The translations under genes and the position numbers were made by a program. DNA of 64,000 nt from Trochalopteron elliotii (lineage: Eukaryota > Chordata > Aves > Passeriformes > Leiothrichidae), in the NCBI GenBank assembly GCA_024734555.1, contig JANPWX010000360.1, positions 1,484,774 to 1,548,773 of the forward strand, in the 5' to 3' direction. The notes under the pieces were generated by a model. That model had not been told where the DNA came from. It saw only the letters and a list, made by a program, of their open reading frames with translations, and did no database searches. Below are positions 1 through 13,935 of this stretch, one piece after another. Positions within the stretch are counted from its first letter, which is position 1, and every line of letters starts with the position of its first letter.

Positions 1-3000
1 TCATAAGGAAAAGCTCAGTGGACAGCCTTCCAGTCTGTATCAGGCAGCTTGTAAAAAGAATGTAAACACTCCCCTGCACTTTCTGAAAAATAAAATGTTC
101 TAGCTGCCAGCCTGAATGATAGGGACTAACAACAACAAAAATATTTATATTGCCCCTGCTCTTTTTTTATAATCGCCTCCAGTGTATAGTTTATTGAAGA
201 TGGTTTATACATTTTAGGTTTAACAGTGTGATCTTAGAGTAATCTGTAATAGTAATCTTAGAGTAATACTTAATGGCAAACAGGGTGTTTGACCACTATC
301 TGGCTGTTCAGTAGAGCCTTAACTGCTTTAGCAAGGAATCCCTAGATACTGATCACGCATCATATGTAATGAAGCTTTTATATTCTTATTATAGTAATAA
401 AGGATGATTTTTTGACATTTATTGCCAGAGAGGTTGGCCCCACCACAGGTATATGTTACAGGCTTCCATTGACATCATGCTGGTGAGGAAAATACATGGT
501 GACTTTAGTTCTCAAACCCCATATATTCTGAAAAAATTCCAAAATTTGATCCAATCTTCATTGCCTTACTTGGCCATTACTTTTAGCAAGAATGAATCAA
601 AACATCTAAGTAACTATTAATATATATTTACCCACCACCTTTAAAGTCCATTCATGTGTATTTTTTGCCATTTCAGGGTTTCAATTTAGATGTACTTCAA
701 TAAAATGTTTATTATGTTTTATACTATAATTTTATGGGTGAGTTCAATTTTTGGGCTATTTATGTAAAGTAAAATATCTGTCTGTAATTACAGAGATTTT
801 CATCAAAACATGAATTGGAAGTTCTGACCCACTGTTAATAGGCTTAATATTCTTATTTTCTACTTGTGGAAATCTATGACGTACTTTATTTTTTTACAAA
901 AACTTGGGCTAAGAGGAAATAGAATATTTTAGAAATAATACTGTGACTTTGCAGAAATGTTTAGATTAGTGGTTCTTGGGGGAAGAGGGAAACCAGTGTA
1001 GAGGTGCAAGAAGGTGAGAATTTAGTTCAACCCATTATGATGTTAAATTAAGGCCATGCCTTGTTCTCCCTGAAGTCAGTTAAGTTGTAATCTTTCATCA
1101 TTGTATCATTTTACAGTCGCAAAACAGTTTGCATTTCTTCCTACCTTAAAAAATAGATCCTGGATCTTTATAATGATATGGACACATTATACAAGGTATT
1201 ACAATCCCTCCTCCAAATAAAACCCTCCACTTTGACAGTGCTCTGTGTTCTGACAGGCACCTCGCTACATAGGAAATAAAACCTGTGTGCAGAATCTTGC
1301 ATGTGCCTGTACAGCATGTGTGTTAAAGAAGGTGACAGTAGGGAAGAGGATAAGTGAAGCAGCTACTCCACACGGGACCCCTATGAATATTCATTTTGGA
1401 GCAGTCAGTCCTGCTAGGCTGCTACACTACATTTTGAAGTAGTGATCAATAAACGTACTATAAATAAATAAACTACACATTTTTATTCCCGTTGAATATT
1501 CTAGTTGATTCAAGCAAATTAGTTAGAGTGTGTGAAAACTCCCACCAGGAAAAGATGTTTAACTGGGTTTTTTTTATTACAGTTTACTATATCTAGAAAC
1601 ATTTCTCACACTGATGATTAACCAGAACTTCAATTTACCTCTGAATTTTATACATGCAAACTAAAAGGGACAGCAGGGTTCTACTTTTAGAATTTTAGCA
1701 CCATTAAATACCAACTAAAATTACCACACTTGCAGAAAAGCAGGATAAAAACATAGCAAACTCCTACTCTTAAATTCTGCTATACACTCAAAAAAGTAAA
1801 TAAATACACTTTAAAACATGGAAGCATTTCCAATTAAAAATAATATTTACATTAGGATTGTAATCACATTTTCTCTCCAGTGAAATAAGGAAATCTGAAG
1901 AGAGATCAGATGTATTATAAACGTCCTTAAAAAACCCACCTACCTCAGGAAAACACAGATTATTACAAAATGAATTCATATATTTTACAGACCATAATAT
2001 TTGTGGTTCTGAATATGAAAGCTGTAAGCTGAAGAATGAGAAAGTCTAAAGATATCATTTTTTGAATTTAGGGGTTTTTATGAGTTTTAGTTTTATTTTT
2101 AAAATGCATGAAAAGAACATTATTAATATGAGACAACATGTTTTTAGAAAGTACAAACAAAAACTGTGTGCTGTCTTAATTTTCAGCTTAAATTTACAGA
2201 CATGCTACATTGCAACAGTATTAAAGCAAAAAAGGAGGGATACATTTTCCTATTCAATAAAAAGCCATGGAAGTTGCATGGGGTAGAGTCTCTAGGAAAT
2301 CCACTCTTTCTTTGAAAAAATGTCATTGGTGAGATAAGAGATTGGCACCACAATGAGCAAAATATAGTGAGGGCTGATACGGACTGTCAGCTAGAATTTG
2401 GGTTAAGACACTGACTTTTGTCTGCATGATGCCTACCTTCCAAAGAAGATGGAAGATGCAAAACTGAAAGTTTCCTCTCTCTGGTTAATGTGGTCTATAC
2501 AAGTGAATAATGTATAAGATGTTCCCTTGATAATGTCACAATTATTCATTGTACAGCTATAAACTCAAATATTCACATTAACAGCTAGGTATTATTTTTC
2601 TTCTCTGAAATTAAGTGAGTGGCATCAGTGGTCATAAATGAGAGCATTCATCAAAGGCGTAGGCCATGGCAGAGGATTAAGTGAATGCTGATGAAGTGTC
2701 CAGATTCCCATAACTTGGAATGGGCTGCATTCAGCATTCCTTTATTATCCATCTGCCACATAACAAAAAGTCTCATATATTTAATGCAGGTTTGCCCTCG
2801 GCCACGTAATAGGATTAGGAATAATTTCTACAAATTTACAAAAACAAATCACATGGGAAGGCTTAGAATTTGCTAATAATTTCTCCATAGCTGGGAGATC
2901 AAAGGGATGTAAGAGTCCAGAGCCAGGCGGTAGTTTGACCCTGGCCAAGCTTTTTAATGAAAGGGTTAATCTTCTCAGAGGTGACCATAGAGGAGCAAAT

Positions 3001-3797
3001 AGTGTGACCAAAGGCAGATTCAGGCCTCCGAAAATAGGAAGAAAATCGTCTGCAAAGTATGACAGCAAGAAAACATGTACAGAGCAACACTACATTTTCT
3101 GTCTGAAAAAATAAAATAAAACAGCAAACCACAACGAATTCTTTTTCAGCAAAGTGTGACTGGCAGGAGAGGGGGGTTTTGGTGTAGAAGGAGGAGTCCC
3201 ATGCAGAGGAGAAGCAGCTTGCAGGGTGGACCAGAAATATTACTTTTTCTTTCTGAATAATAGAGAATAGGATGAATGCCTTCAGTCTAAAAACACTTTC
3301 TATTGTCTTCAGGTGAAAACCATCTTCTCCACATGTGTGTCAAAGCTTTGGTTGCTTGGTTGCTTTTGCCATATGCTTTTCCTGTTGGTTTTTTTCAGAG
3401 AAAATGCAGTGTAAACATGCACTACTTCATAGGCTAGTTTTTGGGAGGACCTGAACAACTTGTCTAGTGAAGCTTTTTCAGAAATGTTCTTGGTTTGATG
3501 CAACTCTTGCTTAAAAACATTGACTTCTTGGAAGGCAATTTCATCTCTCAAATCAAATCAAGTAGCCATATAAGAAAAGACAGGGGAATTAAAACAAGCG
3601 AACCAAAAAAAGGGAAAGGAAATGGAGCTACTGGGAGGGTGTGTGCCTATGTCTGCATCTGTATTTTTGGGGTTTTTAATCCCTTAGCAATCACTGAGCC
3701 CGTCTGCAAATTTTCACCCTGCTGGATTTCCTTTCCCACTCAAAAAACTGCCAAGAAGAAACGCTAACATCAGCTATAGGTGGAAGATATTTTAATG

Positions 3798-3821
3798 TTT
3801 GCATCCTGAGGAGGATGCAAA
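3798..3821. repeat. Perfect 10-bp inverted repeat, 4-bp loop
   Basis: The arms TTTGCATCCT (3798-3807) and AGGATGCAAA (3812-3821) are exact reverse complements separated by GAGG. Each arm carries TTTGCAT/ATGCAAA, which resembles the POU (Oct) factor octamer core. It could form a short hairpin or cruciform, or be a paired binding site. Chance palindromes of this length are possible in 64 kb. Confidence 0.9.
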
Positions 3822-6681
3822 ATTAATAAATTTTGGGAAGTATACCACAATGGAATGCTAGCTTTCTCAATTTAATAGAAATCACGTGATCATTCTCATT
3901 TTTGGTTCCTGACCTGTTGTAACAGGTTTGAATACAATGCTTTTTCTCTGTGGTTTACTTTACCACTGGGCGACCCATCAAATAGCAGATCAGATAATCT
4001 GATTGCAAGTAAATTAGTGAATGACTTATTACAGCTGCACAAAAGCCCAAGCAGACATCTGAGCCCAACTGAAGGTATTATTACTTGTGTTTCTCTTCTT
4101 GGAAGAGAATTTTGGGCCAAAAGTCTACTTCAACTTTAAGATTAACTTCATATGAACCTATATGTCTCACCACATTCTTGCATTAAATAAGAAAGGAGGA
4201 GTAATGATGACAGGGAAATAATGAGAAGATAATTCCCAGGAAAGAATGAAACATTTCCAGGCAGAGCATCTGAACATGGGGACTGCTATGTGCTTAGTGT
4301 ACAAAAAAGCCCCTGAAAGCTGAGTAAAAGGGTCAGAATAATATCCCTGGGGAGAAAAATTTATTTTACGTTTCACAGACAGACTCTTATCAAGGTGGCT
4401 AGAAAAGGAGGATGCACTTTCACATATTATTAGACAGTTCAGCTCTTTCCAGTCTGTGACAAGGAGATTTCCAAGAAGGATGCGAATGAGTATTTGAAAT
4501 TGGTGTGAGTTCCGTGAAAAAGGAACATTTTTTTGGCAGTGTAAACTGGACAGAGGTTGCCAGATTTATTTCACTCAGGTTTCCAGGAAGTCAGCAGTTT
4601 ATAATAACTTGATATTGCTACCACTATAGACTGAAATTAAACCTGCTGTAGGTATAAGAGACTGTAAATTCTTTTCTCTAGTTGTCTGCACATTAACTGT
4701 TTATTCTTTATAATGGTTCATAATGATCATGGTTCATTCCATCTCTCACACTTTAGGTAATTCCATTTAAAATGTTGAAATCCAGACTAATTTTTTCTCT
4801 TTCATGCATAGCAGTGCAACTCAGCCTTCTGATAAAAAAATCAGTTTTTGATACTTCTACAGTGTGTAGAGGTATAAGTATCTTGTAGATAACTTTCAGG
4901 CAGGGCTTGAGGTTAATGTTTTGTGTCCCACAATCTCAAGTTGTGATGATCATAACAAAAAATATACAAACTACACTCATCTGACACAGATCAGAAATGG
5001 CAAATGTTAACAATTCCTCTTTCTTAGTGACAACACAGATATATAGACTCATGTGTGTATCAGAGAGGCAAAAGTTTTAACTAATGACAGTTACCTTTAG
5101 TGGGTATTTAGATCATCTTTAGACTAAAACCCCCAGCAGTTAAACAAATTTTAGGCATAATATTGTTAATATTGCACAGTAAAGACTTGAGTCCTTACTC
5201 TGAAACTCTGGTGGAAATTATAAGTTGGGTACTTTTAATTAACTCTTCTCTTTCAATTTCCGCTGCCAGCTTCCTAAATGAGGTTAAGATAACTACCTAA
5301 ATTTCAGCTGTGCGAAACAACTCAGATTTTACACCAGCAGTTCCCACCTAACCAAGCAGAGATGTTATGACAGTGCTCTTTACTGATGAGCAGCACAAAT
5401 GCAAGAATTTCCCTTTTGTACTCCACAAATATGTTACTTATGAATATTCCGGTAATTTGAGCCACAAATTAGTTTTACTATAGTCTCATAAAAACAACAC
5501 AGGGTCTGGATGTTGAATAATATATCCTTTTGTTGAATTTTCACATTATAGGAGATACAGTCATATGACAAGCTTGGATCTGACACAATTTTCAGACTCC
5601 TATCACTTTTATGACCATATTAACACAGAATAGCATTTTTAATACTCTACAGTATTAACCTGATAAACTGTTTGAAACATACAATGCAGACTTACAATGT
5701 GTAGCTCAAACCACACTGTTGGGATCCAGGATCTCATTAAGGCCCCTCTGTTTCCTAGACATTCAGGAATGTTCAGAGTTCTTGGCTACAGCCTTTTCCC
5801 AGCTGCATCTGGAAACCAGTTTTGCTTTTCAGACTTAAGCAGCTGCTCATTTAATAGTCACTAAAGCTGACCTTCATGTGTCACGGTGCCATTCAGTGGA
5901 ATAAAGAATGAGATTCCTTTTTAGGAAATCATACTATGTGTTTACTAGCAGCTTCTTGACCTTAACCAAATGATTTGGGGAGCAGCAGATAACAATCTAT
6001 TGTGTTTCTAACCATCCTTCATGCCAGACCTTTAAACACTATACTGCCCTCAAATGTAAGGTCATATCTCTGGCCTACACCTAAGGGACAATAGAGGTTT
6101 TAGTGGATGTTCAGAAATATATGGTGTCCCTGTTACAAACCAGGACTACATCCTTCCCTCTTGTGCCCCTCTGGGGCAGAATAGACTTGTTGGCTTCCTT
6201 CTTGTGAGTTCATGTACCAAGTAATAACATTTTGCTATTGTTTTTTCAATTGACAAATGGCCTAATCTGCATTTTGTATTATCTCCTCTAAGGAAGGCAG
6301 GAGTCCCAACACTGCATGGAAACTAATTGTTGGTCAGTTGAGAATTCTGTATTTTCATTGCCTGTTGGAAATAAACATGCTGAATAATGCCATCTTCCTC
6401 AATACAACTTGGTTACACAGCTAAATGAACTGGATACAGGAATACCAGGAAGTGCTCTTGAGCATCAGTATCCAAAAGCACTGCAGACCAGTCCTTATAT
6501 CTCTTGGTATTTTTTCTCCATGTATTTCCTTGTGAAGACTACTGAGATATCTATTAAATAAGTTCAGAATAAACATCACCATCTGCCACATCACCACCAT
6601 GCCCCTAAGACATTTTTACTTAACTCATGGTCATCACAAATGCATAGGAAATAAATAAGGGTAAAGAAAATCAATTTGGAA

Positions 6682-6703
6682 AAAGGTGTTTAGAAACACC
6701 TTT
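6682..6703. repeat. Perfect 10-bp inverted repeat, 2-bp spacer
   Basis: The arms AAAGGTGTTT (6682-6691) and AAACACCTTT (6694-6703) are exact reverse complements around the spacer AG. Each arm contains AGGTGT, the core of the T-box factor half-site, so the arrangement resembles a palindromic T-box site. The structure is read directly; the regulatory role is only a suggestion. Confidence 0.9.
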
Positions 6704-9700
6704 CAAGAAAAGTCATGTGAGAACTAGCCAAACTTATAAGTGATAAGTAGACAGTTCTAAGACATGTAATTTGCATAATGAGGATGGAAACAAGGAAGGA
6801 GATTTAAACATAATTTCATTATCATTTTCTTGTGAAGTCATTCCCAGAGCCTTGGTACTGTATGAAACAGCAACAGGTTTACAACACAGAAAATCTAGAT
6901 GTTATAGAGAACAGGTAATGAGAGAAACAAGCATTTAATTTTTGCTAATTTAGATCCAGAACCAAGGTCCTCAGAAATCATTCAGATCTCAGGCTATGGA
7001 CTCCAGGATAACAATTTACATAACAACAAAGTCTGTCAGAGCTCAGAGAAAAAAAAATGAGTAGTCCTGCTCTTATCAAGTTATTCTCTAAATAGAGAGC
7101 TACAGTGGCTTCATACTTCAATCATGCCTGAAAAACACATTTCTAAAATTGAAGAACAAATAACTTCAAACTTAAACCTTGTCTGAGACTTACTGTTAAT
7201 TTATGGACACTTTAAGTTTTAATGAGACTCGTAATACAATCTGATACTACCCACTGGTTTAGAGAACTTTACAAATTATTTCTACATGTAGAAAGGAAGA
7301 CACAAAGCTTAACAGAAGATTAGCAAAAGACACAAGATTAACAGAACAAGTAACCAGGACAAGCACCTAGTAATCAATGACATCACCTTCAGGTCAGCTT
7401 TGGCAAGGGAGCAAGACTCTCCTTTTCCCAAAACCAGTACTTCAGTGCTCTTTCATACAGTCACTCACTTTACAATCATGCTGAACACTGAAATTCATGT
7501 GGCAGTGTATGCAGTTTACTGCTCACTGTTCCCTTTCACTAGCCTTACCCAGTAAAATGCTCAAAACATTTTCTCCTCTGAGTAATAAATGTTCAGTTTT
7601 GAATTCTCAATTTAATCCTGTTAGACCAAAATAATTTACTCAAAATCAGTCCCTTTTTAACAGTTTTCAGACTAGATAGCACTGAATAAAACTGTGAAAT
7701 GGAAGATTTTCTTTCTTGGAGAAATTTAACAGTGGAGTGATCACTGCCTAATAGCTGTGAATTTTACTATTCCTCCTTTTCCATGACATTTTACATTTTG
7801 ATAAACTGCAAACCATCCACATCTCACAAATATGATGCAATGAAACACTACATGAATTGTACAAACTACAGCCCCATGCTGTTCCATTGCACAAGGCTGT
7901 GCTCTCTGGTCATCTGCTTGAGAAGGCTGAGAGCTGCATGTGAGAGAGAGAAATAAAAGCAATGCATAAAATGCTGCCTATCCATAACTGTAGCTTGATT
8001 TCTGTAAACTTAGATGTCTTAAAATAGCCAGTGAGCATGCCTTAAGTTAATATGGCCAGCTCCCATGTAAGTCCAGTCTCCATATTCCTGGTTAATGGAG
8101 CAACTGTAACAGATGCATATGCAGTGTTCAAACTGTTCATGAATTAGCCAGAGCTATAATAAACTCACCCTTGTGCTGTGTTGTGGTGGCTTTGCCTGGT
8201 GCTTCCTGTTACTGGAATGTGTGGAAGAGCAGTGTAGGCTGGATTTCCATGCTTTAGCATGGTACCAAGGGTTGAAGGGCTCACTGGGTTTATCCGTGTG
8301 TACGAGATATGAGAACAGCCACACCACTTCTAGTGACAGGCTGTCCCTGGAAGTGATACAGAGTCTTCCATGTAGTATCCCACCTGACATCATCAACTCC
8401 TGCAAACTAAGTTGCATCTGCAATTCTAACACTATCTGCAAGATAGATAATCCCAGTACTGTTAATTAAGAGTTAATAATACTGAAAGCCTGTAAGAGGC
8501 TGAATACATTTACATTGGATTTTAAAACTGCCAAAATGCCTTAGGAACATAAGCCTCACTGATCATTCAGCTCCCTGTTTTTGTAGCAGTTTTTGACTGG
8601 TATGTGCGGGCGTATCAGATCAAACCCCCACTGTTATGTCAGGAAAGAAAGCACTAACTGACATCAGTGAGACACGAGGAGAGAATATCACAGCAGAGAT
8701 GAGTGTACTGCTTCTCCTCTGACATCAAACTTTCACTAGCTTCATACTGACTACACTGAAATTACTCCAGTTGCACACCAATATGAGTAATACGATGATC
8801 TGAAACTGCACGAATGATGCAAATTAGGGGAGGAAAATAACGTGGGGAAAAAGATCTGATTTGAACATACCAGTAAACCCTGCATTTTTATCTCCTGAGA
8901 GGCTTAGGTATGGCTGGTCATCCATTTCTTTCATAGTTGGTTACTTAGGTCCTCTCGTAGCTGACAGCTGCACTGCAGATTTTGCACAGACTCTGAAACC
9001 TTTGTGATATTTCAGCCATTCTAGCAAATTCACATTTTCGGCAATAAATAATGTACCCCTATAAAGTCACCTGAACACCCTGAGAGAATTACAGCCTTTA
9101 CTATGTACAATTGGGGGTATATTAATCCTTACATTGAAAGATTTTTTTAGTGACCTGTCGGAAAGTTAGATAAATTATCAGAAATAGCCAAGTAAAATTA
9201 CACTAAATGTCCTTTAGTAGAACCATCAAAATGCCCTCTGCAAAATACAGGATTGTTTAGTAAGAGGAAGAGAATCCAAGGACAGACAGACATGATCATT
9301 TTTTGTGGCATAGCTCTGAGGCTGATTACTTGAGTCAAGTGACCAAATCTGGGAACTGTGAACCTCTGGACAGTCATTGTTTTACCATTACTAGTGGCTG
9401 TTGTAACCTACTCACCTATTAATCTACCATGTATTTTCACTTGATTTATAGAACTTTCTTTATAAGTAACATTTGGTAGAATGGCACCTTTAGCCATTCA
9501 AAACAAGCCCTTTGCCTAAATCCATCAGAATACATGGGTAATGGCTTCTGAGCAACAGAAAAAAAAAAGGGGAGGAGGGGAGGAAGCTTGTTTAACACAA
9601 ATATTGCATTATAATTGAAATTATATTAAAAAAATTAAATTACTTTAGTGAACTTGTTTAAAAGGGTCAAAAATGTGTTTGAGCTGTACAAGATTAACCT

Positions 9701-12700
9701 TTACTCGTTTGGGAAAATGCAGACTTCAACAGCATTCCTCTGCAGTGGTTGCACTTGCTAAAAGTTTAAAACAGTAATTTTTTCCCAAGAAAGGTCATCT
9801 TGAGCTAAAATGTCAAATAAATTATTTAGATTACTGAATTAGAAAAGTGAGGATCTGACAGGCTGAATTTTTTATGCACATTAGCCACAGTCAGGGTCTC
9901 TATATGCTCTCTCTATTAAGTGCAACCTCTCTTCCCTTATTAAGAATCTTTCAATTTATTCCAATATATTCTCCTTAAGATGTATCTTTGCATCTAAATA
10001 GCTGGTCCACTTTGCTTCTTACTTATACAAAACAGGAAGCACTTTGTTTGAATGTTGCTCAGCATTTTTCCAGTATAAAAGTGATGTAAGAAAGAGATTC
10101 TTGCCACTGTTTTGTAGGGGAAATTAAGGGTTCAAAAATTAATCTTCAAAGCTTCCATGTAACTATTGAATCCTAGATTCTAGCCAAAGAAATATTTTAA
10201 GGAGAAGGAACATTTTGAAGAACAGAAAATTAAAGGATTGAAATGGAAAGGGAGTAACTTTTAAATAGATAGTATTCACAATTATGTCCCTATCTGGAAG
10301 AAAGTTATCTTTGCATGGAGCTGCTAACATAAAGCTTTCCCCCACAGATTCACATCCATGTTTCCCATTTTTCCTAGCATCTGATAATTATTGGAGGAAG
10401 CACAAGACCCTCTGTCCAAACATGGTTCCATATGATCCAGCCAAACAACAATAAAAGTAGAACTTCCGACTTCATTTTGCAAACCCAGTATTTGCTCAGC
10501 ACTCCATAAAGCAAATCTACATCGTTAATAATCTCCCCGTAATTTGCCTTCTGCTGTGATTTTTTTCCTCCACAGACTATGTATGCTGTGGATCAGGTTC
10601 TCATCCCAAGTTGCCAGTCCAAATGCTGGAAGGGCAGAGCCTGAAAAAAGGTAAAACTCTTTCAGCTTGCCAGCAAAAATAGGCTTCCTTTTGAAGTCCA
10701 GCACATAAGGTGCCTAACCTCCCTGCTTACTTTGCTAGTATGCAAATACTCCTGAGCAGTAGGGTCTCACAGCTGGTTTCTCTGTCAGCCTCACAGTACG
10801 TGCAGTCAGGGTCTGTAACTGTGTGTAAACACAGAGGCAGCGCAGCTGCGTGGGAACCCACAAGGCAATACTGGGGTCCCAGCAGTGATCCACTCAGGAG
10901 CCTCATCTCCTTCCTTTCCCAGGTGTGAGGCACGCCTTGCACCACTGCATAGGGGAGAACCCTAGCAAAGCCCAGCTGCACAGCCTGGAAAGAACGGAAA
11001 GAACAACACCCATGTTAGTGTACATCAAGGGTACAGGTAAAAGAAGCATGCCTGTGTGAGGGCCTTTGTCGTGTACAATTGCACGTAGTCAAATGCCTTT
11101 AAACAAGATGACAGCAGGAAGAGCTGCCTTCATGCACTTATGACTTACATACTTTCTTATTTTTAAACATCTGAGAGTTTTGTGTTTGTTTTGCATATAA
11201 AACACCTGGCATGCACAGGAAAACCTTTCCTACTCCACCAACCTGAGACTAACCTGTTTTAACTTTCTGTCTTGAAGTGGAACCCAGAGTACTTAGTCAT
11301 TTGTGTATCATTGAGAAGAGGAATTTAGTGATAAGACAGCCATAGACCTTACTCCTTGGTGATTCCTTCTTTGACAGGGTAAATCCCAGAGAAAAACAGT
11401 GTTAGTAGAGCATGACGTTTTGAAGAATAGAGCCCTAAATGTTAACATTTCTGTTGTCAAGCCAGGTATTATGCTATGATAAAGAAATATTAAAAGAATT
11501 GTGAAAAGCTCTCTTGAATTAAGTTTCTTGTTGCTGCTTTACTGTAGAGGCCATTAGTACCTCTCCCACTCAAGAGTCTTTCATCTTTCCTGCTATGAAT
11601 TCTGCTTTTATGGACTTGTTCATATTTGCCTTTGTCAGGCCAACAAAGTAAAAACTGTAATTTCTTATATAGTCTAAAATACTCAAGGTTCCTTTAAAGG
11701 TCTAAATTTAGGCAGAAACCATTTCTTTTTTGAAAATGTTTGCACACTCTTCTCACCTCTGGCTACAGAATTTGCAATATGAGGTAAAACACACTGAGGA
11801 GAAGTGGAAATGATTTATTGGATTTTAAATTTAATTTGCAAATTAATGAACAGAAGAAAGATTTTTAAGAAGTTCTTAGAAAGGCAGAACAAGTTGGAAA
11901 GCTGAATCTTGAAAATATGAGGTAGGCCAGTAAGTCACCTTCTTAAGGGTTTTCACAAGCAGCTTGAACAGATCTGGGCATAATCATAGCTTTTGATTGT
12001 CTTTGTTGTGTGAAATACTCATCATTTGTACAGTTTATTTTTTCATCTATTTCCTAAGGTAAAATTAGTTAGGACCATGACTACTGACACAATCAAAATA
12101 AAGATACTAGGTTCTTTGTTGCATTTTGCTTCTCATACTCCCCCCTCCATTCATAATGATTATGGATGTGCTCTGATCTACAGTATTTGAGAACATTGCT
12201 TCCTTTTCTCAGTGTTTATGTGCTTCTTGATGCTAACATTTTTGGACTAAAATTTTTCTGCAAACAGAAGTCATATTGATATAAGCCTTGTGATGGAAAT
12301 GCATTTTGCCCTATCTTGCAGCACTGTGCAACACTGGTGAAGTATTTCCTTAGGCTTCAGGAGAAGCTTTATGTCCAAAGGGCGCATGAGTTTCATCTGT
12401 GTAACAGGGCTGCTTCCAAAGAGAATGCACAGACTGGACTGAGACCTGATTTATTGACTTACTGAGATGGTCATTTTTGCTCTAAGGAAAAATCTGCCTA
12501 AAAGGACTGGCTTGATAGATTGCTATTTTATTTTGCTTCAACAATTTAAATTAAACTACTACCAAAGTTCTGTGTGTCAGTACTCTAAATTCCTTTTCAA
12601 ATTAACATTGGAAAGAAAATCCATCTATCCATATATATGTAAATATGCAAAGCCAGCTGCCAAACAGTGACATTATCCACGGGTTCCTGTGGGCTTGCAA

Positions 12701-13289
12701 TAGAAATGAATGGGAAACTCTTCTAATAGTGCCAGCCTTGTATGATATTTTTGCAATAGGTGAGAAAAAGCAGCATCATTGCATAGAAAAAGGAAGAGCA
12801 TTTACCAATTGGAACATGGGCAGATGTCACTGATAACAGATGGTTTTAAAACTCGCATTTTAAGATAGCAGCTGCCTGTCTGTGTTACATTTAAAAGGGC
12901 TATCCTTGGTTGGAATATTGGATTAAATATTTTTGTAAGAAGGGAGCCTTAGCAATAAAAAAAGCAAAAAGTATCAATTATTCTGAAATTGAATATTCTG
13001 TTACATCCCTCCCAAAGCTTTACTAAATAAAATATCAAAACAATAGAAAAACCGTTTGTGTCAAAGTTTGTAGAAAGAGCAGAGACATACTTGTTCTGAA
13101 TATTTTTAGGTGCTAAGACTAAATGGCTCCACAATGCTATCTTACTTCAAGGATATTTTAGGACTCTTTAAAAAAAAAAAAAATGGGCATATTAAGGAAG
13201 TCCTTACTGAAACCTTTTCCAGTCGTATAAAGAAGGTTAAGAATACGGAGTTCTTCCTCAAATGCAATAATCCCATTCACCAGTATATG

Positions 13290-13935
13290 TTGCAGACTAA
13301 CTAGCAATGCAGTAGTAGTCTGTGGGCTGTGATGGACAACAACCTGGTCATGAAACAGGCACACATCCTTGATGCAATACCATGAACCACTGACAGGCTT
13401 CTGTTGGCAAGAATGCAGTCGGCAGGGCAAAGAGAAATGGTAATTCCCTTCTGCCTGGCATCCATGGGGCTGAACCTGGAGTGCAGTGTCCCGTTCTGTT
13501 CCCTTGAGAGTGAGAAACTGGAGAGAGTCCAGCAGAATGCCACCAGGACAGGTGTAAGACTGGAGTATGTGATATGTACACACTTATGTATGATTTGTAC
13601 AAATGTGCACAGAAGCTGAGGCAACTTTGTTCAGCTTGCAACTGGGAGGCTGACTGGCTTCTGTTTGCAGTCTTTTGTACCTTATGGGGAGTTATGGAGA
13701 AAAGGAAGAAAATTTCTTCTCAGAGGAGAGAGGTATGCACACAAAGATGAATCACAGCAATCGGAAGCAGCAGCAAGATGAATTCAAATTGGATATTATG
13801 GAGAAATAATATAAACCCTCAGTAAGACAAGTGAAGCACTGAAACAGGTTGTACAAAGAGGTTCAGCAAATCCCATCCTTGGGGATGTTCAAAACTTGAC
13901 TTTTAAGACTGCTTTTAATAGCCCCAGCATGTAAT
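13290..13935 (+). mobile_element. Old CR1 LINE fragment, ORF2 C-terminal part
   Basis: Translation of about 13400-13570 on the + strand gives segments such as REMVIPFCLASMGLNLECSV and KLERVQQNATRTGVRLEY. These line up with the CR1 ORF2 region after the RT core, normally of the form REVILPLYSALVRPHLEY followed by LLERVQRRATK. Further on (about 13750-13920) are degenerate matches to the 'gnGFKLKEGRFRLDIRKKFF' region and to the 'lesleVFKxxLD' end. Stops and small gaps break the frame, so this is an inactive, 5'-truncated copy. No flanking target duplication was recognised. CR1 assignment is fairly sure; the ends are approximate. Confidence 0.7.

Larger units (their letters stand above)
1..13289. 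other. Unassigned AT-rich DNA
   Basis: I see no gene here. Reading frames are short (under 100 codons), lack family motifs and often overlap on both strands, as expected by chance in AT-rich vertebrate DNA. There are no long tandem repeats. The only structured items are two perfect hairpins (3798-3821, 6682-6703) and a weak tRNA-like trace near 3925-3985, each listed separately. Slightly more GC-rich patches at about 8160-8450 and 10600-10990 contain open frames on both strands but match nothing I recognise. They could be very old transposon remains or unrecognised exons. Confidence 0.6.

Noticed and set aside
9570..9595. G-rich string as a G-quadruplex
   Set aside because: The G runs are uneven (4-2-4-2), so at best a weak two-layer structure; common by chance.
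13158..13583. 141-codon minus-strand frame
   Set aside because: Antisense to a CR1 fragment whose + strand carries the CR1 protein pattern.
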